A stretch of DNA of 64,000 nt from Peptococcaceae bacterium (GTDB taxonomy: Bacteria > Bacillota > Desulfotomaculia > Desulfotomaculales > Desulfocucumaceae). Every line of letters starts with the position of its first letter. Position 1 is the first letter of the stretch. A program made the position numbers and the translations under genes. Below, piece after piece: positions 1-6,901 of this stretch. The stretch lies in assembly GCA_023512435.1 (NCBI GenBank), contig JAILZP010000005.1, forward strand, positions 1 to 64,000, written 5' to 3'. Under the pieces are notes generated by a model. It saw only the letters and a program-made list of their open reading frames with translations, was not told the DNA's origin and searched no databases.

Positions 1-90
1 GCCCCGATGCGAACACTCTTCAACTAACCCACCCCTTTAATTCATGCTGAAGACCGGCTTTTATCTTAAGCTTGACCCAAAAAGTCATTT

Positions 91-113
91 CATTCTGGAT
101 TCTGGATTCTGAC
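91..113. repeat. Heptamer tandem repeat, TTCTGGA family
   Basis: About three degenerate copies of the 7-mer TTCTGGA, followed by GACAAAA. The same repeat with the same GACAAAA tail recurs at 16742-16771, and related copies are found at 5889, 25641, 37230 and 41754. It lies just beyond the stop codon of the enoyl-CoA hydratase gene. The rest of bases 1-139 shows nothing I can name. Confidence 0.8.
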
Positions 114-139
114 AAAAGATACCGTCAGTATAAGCCTAA

Positions 140-925
140 TCACTTCCCCTTCCACTCCGGCGCCCTTTTCTCGATGAAGGCCATGGCCCCCTCCCTCAGG
201 TCCTCGCTCATAAAATCTATCACCCGCAGGGTGTTCAGGAAGGTGAAAGCCTTTCCTATTTCCATGTCCATGGAGGTGTTGAAGGCGTTGAGCCCCAGCC
301 TCAGCACCAGGGGACTCCTCCCGGCCACTTCCGAGGCCAGCCTGAGAACTCCCGGGTACAGTTCCTTTGCCGGCAGCACCATGTTCACCAGGCCCATCTC
401 CAGGGCCTCCCCGGCGTCCAGGGATCGCCCGGTCAGGGCCATCTCCAGCGCCCGGCGGGGCCCCACGGCCCTGATCAACAGCGGCAGGATCACAAAGGGA
501 AAAATTCCAACCTTTATTTCCGGCGTTCCAAACCTGGCCTTATCGCTGGCCACCGCCAGGTGGCACATGGCCGCCAGCCCGCAGCCCCCGCCCATGGCAT
601 GCCCGTTTACCGCCGCGATGAGGGGCTTGGTCATTTTGATCCCCATCCTGAACAGTTCGGTGGAGGCCTCTCCTTCCCGGTGCAGCACCGGCGCGGTCTT
701 TGAAGCCGTGGCGGCGAAGTCCCCCAGGTCGGCCCCGGCGCAGAACGCTTCCCCCATCCCGGTCAGCACCACCGCCCCCACGCCCGGGTCGGCCTCGGCC
801 TCACCCAGGGCCGCAATCAGTTCCGAGGCCATCCTCTCACTGAGGGCGTTTCTTTTCCCCGGCCGGTTCATGTACACCACCCGTACCCGGCCCTCCTGAC
901 CGAAGGTCACCTGCTGATATTCCAT
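140..925 (-). CDS. Enoyl-CoA hydratase/isomerase family protein
   Basis: 261 residues, the usual length for the crotonase family, which hydrates or isomerises acyl-CoA thioesters in the cytoplasm. The N-terminus reads VRVVYMNRPGKRNALS. Residues around 60-75 (GMGEAFCAGADL) form the first oxyanion-hole strand, and AAVNGHAMGGGCGLA the second. The start at 925 is chosen because GGGGGGAG sits just upstream on the minus strand; an earlier in-frame ATG at 967 lacks such a site. The gene is divergent from a TetR regulator 265 bp away, which suggests control of acyl-CoA metabolism by that regulator. The substrate cannot be read from sequence. Confidence 0.9.
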   Translation of the reverse strand: MEYQQVTFGQEGRVRVVYMNRPGKRNALSERMASELIAALGEAEADPGVGAVVLTGMGEAFCAGADLGDFAATASKTAPVLHREGEASTELFRMGIKMTKPLIAAVNGHAMGGGCGLAAMCHLAVASDKARFGTPEIKVGIFPFVILPLLIRAVGPRRALEMALTGRSLDAGEALEMGLVNMVLPAKELYPGVLRLASEVAGRSPLVLRLGLNAFNTSMDMEIGKAFTFLNTLRVIDFMSEDLREGAMAFIEKRAPEWKGK

Positions 926-969
926 ACTCTCCCCCCTTCCCGGCAGGTTCATTAGTTGTTTCGCCAAAC

Positions 970-992
970 ATATGTATAAAAAATATACATGT
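970..992. promoter_or_regulatory. Inverted repeat in divergent promoter region, possible operator
   Basis: Arms 970-978 and 984-992 match at 8 of 9 positions around a 5-bp A-rich centre, between the enoyl-CoA hydratase and the tetR gene. A TetR-family dimer would bind such a site, but this is inference. Further along, CGGTTAAA occurs twice in direct orientation (near 1098 and 1119). Confidence 0.35.
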
Positions 993-1013
993 ATTTATAA
1001 TTTGACTCATGGG

Positions 1014-1042
1014 TTGAACTTTGACTATATGTATTGTAAGAT
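1014..1042 (+). promoter_or_regulatory. Candidate sigma-A promoter for tetR
   Basis: TTGAAC, a 17-bp spacer, then TAAGAT. This is a reasonable match to the vegetative consensus, about 150 bp upstream of the tetR start. Confidence 0.45.
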
Positions 1043-1190
1043 CATTTTCGTAGAAATGAAATACCCCCGGACGCCACCGGTCAAAACATTTTGCCGTGCG
1101 GTTAAAAAAGGAAACCGAACGGTTAAATCCAGCCGCCTCCGACAGGATCTTTTCGAGTTGCGGCAAATATAACAGTAAAGGAGGAGGATC

Positions 1191-1841
1191 ATGAGCTTCA
1201 GAGAAGAAAGAGCGGCCGAGAGAAGGCTCAACATAGTCAAAGCGGCGGCCAAGCTGTTCAGCGAAAAGGGATACCACGACGCCACCATCGAGGAAATCGC
1301 CCGGGAATTAAAATACACCAAGGGGAGTATATATTATTACATCAACAGCAAGCAGGACCTTCTCTTCCAGTGCCACGACCTGGCCATGAACCTGCTGCTG
1401 GAAAACCTCCAAAAAATAAAGGATTCCGGTCTCCCGCCGGACCTCATGCTGAAGGAGGTAATCAAGGGGCACATCGAAACCCTGATGAGCGAATTCAACC
1501 TGATCACGGTCACCCTGGGCAGCGACTACGAACTGGAGGAAAAATACTCGGAAATCATCATCGGGAAAAGGGACAGGTATGAAAACATAATTGCCGGCAT
1601 CATCAGGGACGGAATAAAAAGGGGCGTATTCCGGGAGGTTCCGGTTAAGGTGGTGATCAACCTGATCATGGGGGCGGCGAACTGGATCGGACGGTGGTAT
1701 TCGGAGGACGGGCCGATGACAATGCAAGAAATAAGCCAATTTTATGCGGATTACCTGGTGGAGCCCCTGCTTTCTCAAAATCCGGACCATTTTGGAACTA
1801 AACGGGCTTTTACAACCTGTCCGGAAGATGCTAAAATTTAA
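1191..1841 (+). CDS. TetR/AcrR family transcriptional regulator
   Basis: 216 residues. Residues about 10-55 form the TetR DNA-binding domain (KAAAKLFSEKGYHDATIEEIA, then YTKGSIYYYI for the recognition helix). The remainder is the variable ligand-binding and dimerisation domain. AAAGGAGGAGG precedes the ATG. It is divergent from an enoyl-CoA hydratase, so a role in acyl-CoA or fatty acid control is plausible but unproven. The final codons contain the -35 and -10 elements of the promoter for the structured RNA immediately downstream. Confidence 0.9.
   Translation: MSFREERAAERRLNIVKAAAKLFSEKGYHDATIEEIARELKYTKGSIYYYINSKQDLLFQCHDLAMNLLLENLQKIKDSGLPPDLMLKEVIKGHIETLMSEFNLITVTLGSDYELEEKYSEIIIGKRDRYENIIAGIIRDGIKRGVFREVPVKVVINLIMGAANWIGRWYSEDGPMTMQEISQFYADYLVEPLLSQNPDHFGTKRAFTTCPEDAKI
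1809..1837 (+). promoter_or_regulatory. Sigma-A-like promoter for the large structured RNA
   Basis: TTTACA at 1809-1814, a 17-bp spacer, then TAAAAT at 1832-1837, inside the last codons of tetR. Transcription would begin near 1844-1846, directly before the structured region. Confidence 0.65.
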
Positions 1842-1844
1842 GTT

Positions 1845-2458
1845 CCAAATAGTTAAATAATCAGTGATGCAGTATCCTAGTCGGGCGTCCCTTTACGAAG
1901 GCGGGGCTAAAAATCCGCCAAGGGCACATCGATGAAGTTCCTGGTGCTGGCTTTCGACGCCATCGGGGGCTGGTGCTGGGAGTTAAGGATGCAGGGCTAA
2001 ATACAAAGGCATGTATGACGTCCCTGCTTCCGTGGAGACCCGGCTTGCAGGCCGAAAAGAAGCTTACAACCGGGGTGTGAACCTGCATGTGGTAGACGCT
2101 GCGTGCAGTGTAGCCCGCCTTGAAGTGGCTGCGGGGAATGAAGCGTCCTTCCGGCTTCCGGAGACAAGCCGCTTCTGAAACCGCAGGCTGCAAAAGAGGC
2201 TAGTAAAGGGATTTACCGTCAAGGAAAACTTCTAGGCTGTCCATCAATAGGATGGGGCAGTCCGGGGATTGCAGTGCGGACTCAGTGGCAATCCGGTCCC
2301 GGGCCCGCGCCCGGAGGGGTTTTAAAGGGAAACCGCCCGCGCGGCAACGGCGGGTAACCTGCTGGGAAAACCTACCGGACCTAAGCCGCAACATTTACCC
2401 GGACCTGCTATCACTGGGCCACTCTTAAGCAACCCTGCAAAGGGTTGCTTAGTTTTTT
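1845..2458 (+). ncRNA. Predicted large structured noncoding RNA, about 610 nt
   Basis: No convincing gene lies here, and the stretch ends in a strong terminator. I see many nested helices. 1872-1878 pairs with 1986-1992 (one G-U). 1889-1893 pairs with 1920-1924, enclosing 1900-1904 with 1915-1919. 2083-2089 pairs with 2102-2108. 2129-2134 pairs with 2181-2186, enclosing 2140-2145 with 2170-2175. 2241-2245 pairs with 2251-2255. 2266-2272 pairs perfectly with 2288-2294. 2333-2337 pairs with 2349-2353. A matching promoter (1809-1837) and terminator (2427-2458) bound it. The size and ornate fold recall OLE RNA, known from anaerobic Firmicutes, but no OLE-associated membrane protein gene is in the window and I cannot recall the OLE consensus well enough to match it. 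No group II intron domain V, tmRNA tag or RNase P core was recognised. Confidence 0.7.
2427..2458 (+). terminator. Rho-independent terminator of the structured RNA
   Basis: Perfect 9-bp stem (2427-2435 with 2442-2450), a 6-nt loop, then AG and seven T residues. It separates the RNA from the HTH gene downstream. Confidence 0.92.
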
Positions 2459-2564
2459 TGAGCGCCGGCTTTTACCGCCGGCGGAAACCGGAAATAACTT
2501 GTAATATCGGGTGGCAGCTGGTAAAATAACCATGAGCACAATCTTGTGCACAAAGGAGAGGCTT

Positions 2565-3152
2565 ATGAACGTAATCAGAATCGGAGACAAGGTGCTGAAT
2601 CCGGACAGGATTCACAGGACGGTGGACCAGATCCTCGACCTGCGCCAGGCCGGGCTGTCCCAGCAAGAAGTGGCCGACCGCCTGGGGGTGGACCGGACCC
2701 TGATTTCACGCCTGGAGAGCCTGGGAGAAATCCGCAAAGGATCCCAGGTGGCCCTGGTGGGGTTCCCGGTGGCCAACGCCGGCGAACTGAACCGGGTGGC
2801 CCGGGAAGGGGGGGTGGATTTCATCCTGCTCATGAACGAGAAGGAACGCCTCCGCTTCGTGGAGGAAAAGAGCGGGGCCGAGCTGGTCAACCATTTCATG
2901 TCCCTGATTTCCCAGCTCAAGAACTATGACTCGGTGATCTTCATCGGATCGGACATGCGCATCAGGATGGCCGAGGCCATCCTGGGATCCCGGGTGATCA
3001 GCTGGGAAATAGGCATCTCCCCCATCACCGAAGACCGCTGGGTGAACCCGGAACAGCTCCGGCAGCTGATCCGGGAGCTTAAGATCAGCGGCCGGACCTC
3101 CGCCGGAGAATCGAACCCCCGGCCGGGAGCGGGCCCGGCAAAAACAGGCTAG
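2565..3152 (+). CDS. XRE-like helix-turn-helix transcriptional regulator
   Basis: 195 residues. Residues about 10-50 contain a clear helix-turn-helix (LSQQEVADRLGVDRTLISRLE). The rest (about 60-175) is a separate alpha/beta domain with hydrophobic strands such as VALVGFPVA, FILLMN and SVIFIGSDMRI, which I do not recognise and which may bind a ligand. The start at 2565 follows AAAGGAG. The ATG at 2511 has no such site. It is followed 71 bp later by the aminotransferase fusion gene, so it may control it; that is inference. Confidence 0.75.
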   Translation: MNVIRIGDKVLNPDRIHRTVDQILDLRQAGLSQQEVADRLGVDRTLISRLESLGEIRKGSQVALVGFPVANAGELNRVAREGGVDFILLMNEKERLRFVEEKSGAELVNHFMSLISQLKNYDSVIFIGSDMRIRMAEAILGSRVISWEIGISPITEDRWVNPEQLRQLIRELKISGRTSAGESNPRPGAGPAKTG

Positions 3153-3223
3153 GGCTATAATCCCGGTATCGGCTGCCAATAATAAAACGGAATTGCCGAA
3201 CATTAAACAAGGAGTTTTTCCTG

Positions 3224-5866
3224 ATGCACAACTTTACCGAGTATGTCAACCCCCACCTGGGCAAGCTCCTGGAACTGGTCCGCATGGACAAGGTTTTCAC
3301 CCGCGGGGAAGGACACTATCTGTACGACGCCGGGGGCAACCGCTACCTGGATTTCATCGCGGCGTACGGCGCCCTGCCCTTCGGCTTCAATCCCCCGGAG
3401 ATCTGGGAGGCCCTGGAGGAAGTCCGCGCCGGCGCCCTGCCCAGCTTCATCCAGCCTTCGGCCCTGGAGGCCGCCGGTGAACTGGCCCGGCGGCTGGTTG
3501 AACTGGCGCCGGGCAGCCTCAGGTACGTGACCTTCACCAACAGCGGTGCCGAGGCCGTGGAGGCGGCCATCAAGATGGCCCGGGCGGCCACCGGCAGGAT
3601 GGGCATCCTGAGCGCCGCCAACAGCTTCCACGGCAAAACCCTCGGGGCGCTGTCGGCCACCGGCCGGGAATACTACCAGGCGCCCTTCGGCGCCCCGGTG
3701 CCGGGCTTCAAGTCCATTCCTTACGGCGACCTGGCTTCCCTGGAGGAGGAACTGGAGGCCAACGGGCCGGATTACGCCGCCTTCATAGTGGAGCCCATCC
3801 AGGGTGAAGGCGGCATCGTGGTGCCTCCCCCCGGCTACCTGCCGGGAGCGATGGAATTATGCCGCCGGCACGGGGTTCTGTTTATAGTGGACGAAATCCA
3901 GACCGGCCTGGGCCGCACCGGCAAACTATTCGCCTGCGAGGAGGAGGGCCTGGCACCCGACCTGCTGCTGCTGGCCAAGGCCCTGGGAGGGGGACTGTTC
4001 CCCATCGGGGCCTGCCTGAGCACCGCCGAAGCTTACACCAGGGAATTCGGGGACCGCCACTCGTCCACATTCGCCGCCAACACCCTGGGCTGCCGGGTGG
4101 GATTAAAGGTGCTGGACATCCTTACCAGGGACGGCCGGGCCCTTATCCGCCAGGTGCGCGACAACGGCGAATTCCTGCGCCGGGAACTGGCCGGGCTGCA
4201 GCGGCGCTTCCCAAGGGTGCTTAAATCGGTGCGGGGCCGGGGCTACATGCTGGGCCTGGAATTTGGAATGTCCCGGGAGGATTTTCCGGACTGCTTTTTA
4301 AGTGTCCTTTCGGAACAGGAGAGCCTGACCCCGCTGATCTCAAGCTGCCTTTTGAACATTGAGGGGCTGAGGGTGGCGCCCACCCTCAACGGCAACAGGG
4401 TGATCCGCCTTGAGCCGCCGCTCACCGTAAACCGGGAGGAATGCAGGGCGGCGCTGGGAGCCCTGGAAAATGTCCTGGCCCTGCTGGATGCCGGCAACAC
4501 CGCCGCCATCCTGCAGCCGGTACTGGACCTCGACCGGCGGCCCGCCCACCGTCCCCGGTCCGGGGCCGCAAACCACCCGTGGAACCTTCACCGGCCATCG
4601 GGGGATCGCCGGGAAGGGCGCTTTGCCTTCCTGATTCACCCCCTGGACCTGGACAATTACTACCAGTTCGACTCCAGCCTCACCGGCCTGCCCGCCGAAA
4701 AACTTCAGCAGTTGGCGGACATGGCCGCCGAGATCCTTGATCCCTTCGTCATCGGGCGTACCGTGGTGGAATCCAGGGCCGGTTACCGGGCCTACGGGGA
4801 GTTTATCACCGTACCCTACACCGCCCGGGAGATGCTTGAAATGGCCCCGGAGAAGATTCTGGAGGCGCTGGAAAAGGCCCTCGGGCTGGCGCTGGAAAGA
4901 GGAGCCCGCCTGGTGGGGCTGGGCGCCTACACCTCGGTGGTATCCCGCAGCGGCACCATGCTCCAGGGGCGGTTCCTGCCCCTGACCACCGGCAACAGCT
5001 ACACCGTGGTGGCAGGCATTGAGGCCGTCAAGCTTGCCGCCCGGAGGCTCTCCGCCGACCTGGGCCGGTCCGCGGCGGCGGTGGTGGGGGCCACCGGGTC
5101 CATCGGGAGAGCCCTGGCCATTCTCCTGGCCGAGGAGGTGCAAAGGATAATCCTGGTGGGCAGCGCCCGCCACCCCCAGGCCAGTTCCCGCCGCCTGCGC
5201 CGGGTGGGGGCCGACATCTGCCGGCACCTGGCCGGGCGGATCAAGTCCGGCTGGGTGCCGCCGCAATCAAGCCTCGGCCGGTTTTTAACCGGCATGAACC
5301 TGCCGGACCCGGATGCCCCACAGGACAACTGGCAGGCAGTGTCCGATGAACTGGAAAAAAGAGGGCTCCTGGCGGTGACCACCGACCCAGGCCAGGCCCT
5401 TCCCCAGGCCCAGGTGGTGATAACGGCCACCAGCAGCGTGGAGGATCTGATCAGCCCCGGCCTGGTGGCGCACGGTGCCATCATCTGCGACATCTCCAGG
5501 CCGCCCAATGTCCGCCCTGCCCTGCGGAAGCTGCGGCCGGACGTGCTGGTCATCGACGGCGGGATAGTGGCGGTGCCCGGGCGGCCCTCCCTGGGATGGA
5601 ACTTCGGCTTTGAGCCGGGGCTGGCCTACGCCTGCATGGCCGAGACCATGATGCTGGCCCTGGAGCACCACTATACCGACATGAGCCTGGGCTCCCACCT
5701 GTCCCTGGAGAACATGATCTACCTGCGGCAGCTGGCCGAAAAACACGGGTTTGAACTGGCCCAGCTGCGCAGCTTTGACCGTCCCCTGAGCCAGGAGGAA
5801 TGGGACCAAGTGGTGGAGGCCCGGTCCGGGAAGGCCTCCCCCCTCAGGCGCACGTCCGGAAGTTAA
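3224..5866 (+). CDS. Class III aminotransferase fused to acyl-ACP-reductase-like dehydrogenase domain
   Basis: 880 residues. Residues 1 to about 425 are a class III (ornithine/4-aminobutyrate type) PLP aminotransferase. It has FIVDEIQTGLGRTG, and the PLP lysine is Lys252 in LLAKALGGGLFP. After a Pro/Arg-rich linker (about 425-465), residues 470-870 resemble the cyanobacterial long-chain acyl-ACP reductase family (COG5322). They carry GLGAYTSVVS, TTGNSYTV, a Rossmann motif VVGATGSIGRA and a YACMAETMM segment. There Cys804 aligns with the catalytic cysteine of acyl-ACP reductase. AAGGAG precedes the ATG. The two activities could pass an aldehyde or an amino/keto product between sites. The substrate is unknown. 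Confidence 0.85.
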   Translation: MHNFTEYVNPHLGKLLELVRMDKVFTRGEGHYLYDAGGNRYLDFIAAYGALPFGFNPPEIWEALEEVRAGALPSFIQPSALEAAGELARRLVELAPGSLRYVTFTNSGAEAVEAAIKMARAATGRMGILSAANSFHGKTLGALSATGREYYQAPFGAPVPGFKSIPYGDLASLEEELEANGPDYAAFIVEPIQGEGGIVVPPPGYLPGAMELCRRHGVLFIVDEIQTGLGRTGKLFACEEEGLAPDLLLLAKALGGGLFPIGACLSTAEAYTREFGDRHSSTFAANTLGCRVGLKVLDILTRDGRALIRQVRDNGEFLRRELAGLQRRFPRVLKSVRGRGYMLGLEFGMSREDFPDCFLSVLSEQESLTPLISSCLLNIEGLRVAPTLNGNRVIRLEPPLTVNREECRAALGALENVLALLDAGNTAAILQPVLDLDRRPAHRPRSGAANHPWNLHRPSGDRREGRFAFLIHPLDLDNYYQFDSSLTGLPAEKLQQLADMAAEILDPFVIGRTVVESRAGYRAYGEFITVPYTAREMLEMAPEKILEALEKALGLALERGARLVGLGAYTSVVSRSGTMLQGRFLPLTTGNSYTVVAGIEAVKLAARRLSADLGRSAAAVVGATGSIGRALAILLAEEVQRIILVGSARHPQASSRRLRRVGADICRHLAGRIKSGWVPPQSSLGRFLTGMNLPDPDAPQDNWQAVSDELEKRGLLAVTTDPGQALPQAQVVITATSSVEDLISPGLVAHGAIICDISRPPNVRPALRKLRPDVLVIDGGIVAVPGRPSLGWNFGFEPGLAYACMAETMMLALEHHYTDMSLGSHLSLENMIYLRQLAEKHGFELAQLRSFDRPLSQEEWDQVVEARSGKASPLRRTSGS

Positions 5867-5888
5867 AAAAGCCGCCGTAAATGGCGGT

Positions 5889-5908
5889 GGAATCCAGAAT
5901 CCAGAATG
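5889..5908. repeat. Heptamer tandem repeat, TTCTGGA family (reverse orientation)
   Basis: GGAATCCAGAATCCAGAATG, the complement of the TTCTGGA family. It lies just after the aminotransferase fusion gene. Confidence 0.75.
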
Positions 5909-5965
5909 ATTTATGCATTCCCTTTGGAGAAGGGCCGGTCCGGAAAGACTTTTGACCGGCACAGC

Positions 5966-6000
5966 GACAAAAAACCCGGAGCCTTTCCGGTTCCGGGTTT
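5966..6000 (-). terminator. Terminator of rplU-rpmA
   Basis: A 9-bp stem (5972-5980 with 5992-6000) is followed on the minus strand by a run of T residues. It lies 12 bp past the rpmA stop and also sits between convergent genes. Confidence 0.85.
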
Positions 6001-6011
6001 ATGATATTTGA

Positions 6012-6278
6012 TTACATTACTTCCACCCTGGGCACCACGCTGACTTCCTTCTTGTCGTCGCCCCTGGTTTTGAATTCAACCACCCCGTCTATCTTGGCAA
6101 ACAGGGTGTCGTCCCCGCCCCTGCCGACATTCCGGCCCGGGTGAATCCTGGTCCCCCGCTGGCGCACGATGATCGACCCGGCGGTGACAAACTGTCCGTC
6201 GGAACTCTTTATACCCAGCATTTTCGGCCTTGAATCCCGGCCGTTCCTGGAACTTCCCACACCTTTCTTATGTGCCAT
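6012..6278 (-). CDS. rpmA: 50S ribosomal protein L27
   Basis: 88 residues, full length, starting [16 protein letters not shown], a signature of L27, whose N-terminal tail reaches towards the ribosomal peptidyl-transferase centre. GGAGGTG precedes the ATG at 6278. Many Firmicutes make L27 with a short leader ending in a QxFA motif that the protease Prp removes. Neither that leader nor a prp gene is present between rplU and rpmA here. Confidence 0.97.
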   Translation of the reverse strand: MAHKKGVGSSRNGRDSRPKMLGIKSSDGQFVTAGSIIVRQRGTRIHPGRNVGRGGDDTLFAKIDGVVEFKTRGDDKKEVSVVPRVEVM

Positions 6279-6300
6279 GCTTAATTCACCTCCGTACCGG

Positions 6301-6322
6301 CTTCCAGCTTCCAGCAGCCAGT
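6301..6322. repeat. Heptamer tandem repeat, TTCCAGC family
   Basis: Three degenerate 7-bp units (TTCCAGC, TTCCAGC, AGCCAGT) between rplU and rpmA. Confidence 0.6.
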
Positions 6323-6373
6323 TGACGCTACAGGCCCTGTCAGCTTCCATGGCCTGATTACCTGTGCTGACAG

Positions 6374-6691
6374 CTAGTCGCCAATCGCTATTTTCTCCAC
6401 CGTCACCTCGGAATACGGCTGGCGGTGGCCGGTCTTGCGCCGGTAATTCTTTTTGGCCTTGTACTTGAAGACGATGATTTTTTTGCCCCGGCCGTGGCGG
6501 ACCACTTTCAGGGTCACCCTGGCCCCTTCCACCGTGGGCGTTCCGACTTGCAGGCGGCCGTCCTTCTCAACCGCCAGCACCTTGTCCACTTCCACGGTCT
6601 CGCCGGGTTCCCGGTGAAGCAGTTCGACAAAAAGGGTGTCCCCCTCCCGCACCTTGTACTGCTTCCCGCCGGTCTCAATTAACGCGTACAT
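6374..6691 (-). CDS. rplU: 50S ribosomal protein L21
   Basis: 105 residues, the normal length. It starts [18 protein letters not shown] and ends with the typical basic region [29 protein letters not shown] precedes the ATG at 6691. It is the first gene of the rplU-rpmA unit, with a strong promoter about 120 bp upstream. The roughly 100-nt leader may be a structured autoregulatory L21 leader; I could not confirm a consensus. Confidence 0.97.
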   Translation of the reverse strand: MYALIETGGKQYKVREGDTLFVELLHREPGETVEVDKVLAVEKDGRLQVGTPTVEGARVTLKVVRHGRGKKIIVFKYKAKKNYRRKTGHRQPYSEVTVEKIAIGD

Positions 6692-6810
6692 GATAAACCT
6701 CCCCTGCATTCAGGACTCGCCGGGACCAGGTACGTCAGGGCCGTTGCCCGCAGACGGTTTAAAACCCTTCCCGAGCGGTGGTTTGGCTGAACTGGAGCCT
6801 ACAATAAAAT

Positions 6811-6838
6811 ATATTAACACATCACGCAAATTTGTCAA
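6811..6838 (-). promoter_or_regulatory. Sigma-A promoter of rplU-rpmA
   Basis: On the minus strand a perfect TTGACA, a 16-bp spacer, then TAATAT. It lies 120 bp upstream of the rplU start. Confidence 0.8.
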
Positions 6839-6879
6839 GGAAAGCCTTTGAAAAGCGCGGGCCGGCAGACGCCGGCCCG

Positions 6880-6899
6880 GGAATCCCGAATCCGAAATA
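6880..6899. repeat. Heptamer repeat, GAATCCC family (short)
   Basis: Two to three degenerate copies (GGAATCC, CGAATCC, GAAATAT) directly beyond the symporter stop codon. The array is short, so the call is weaker than the others. Confidence 0.45.
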
Positions 6900-6901
6900 T
6901 G

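Noticed and set aside
72-899. 275-codon plus-strand open frame
   Set aside because: Antisense to the enoyl-CoA hydratase gene; Ser/Arg/Pro-rich translation with no family.
1861-2193. 110-codon minus-strand open frame within the structured RNA region
   Set aside because: No ribosome site, no domain, and it runs against the promoter and terminator found on the plus strand.
1860-2460. Group II intron remnant
   Set aside because: Some phrases look intron-like, but no domain V hairpin or reverse transcriptase remnant was recognised, and the region has its own promoter and terminator.
3095-3130. A GGTTCGATTC-like T-arm on the minus strand, suggesting a tRNA
   Set aside because: The flanking five bases do not pair, there is no anticodon arm or acceptor stem nearby, and the bases encode the C-terminus of the HTH regulator.
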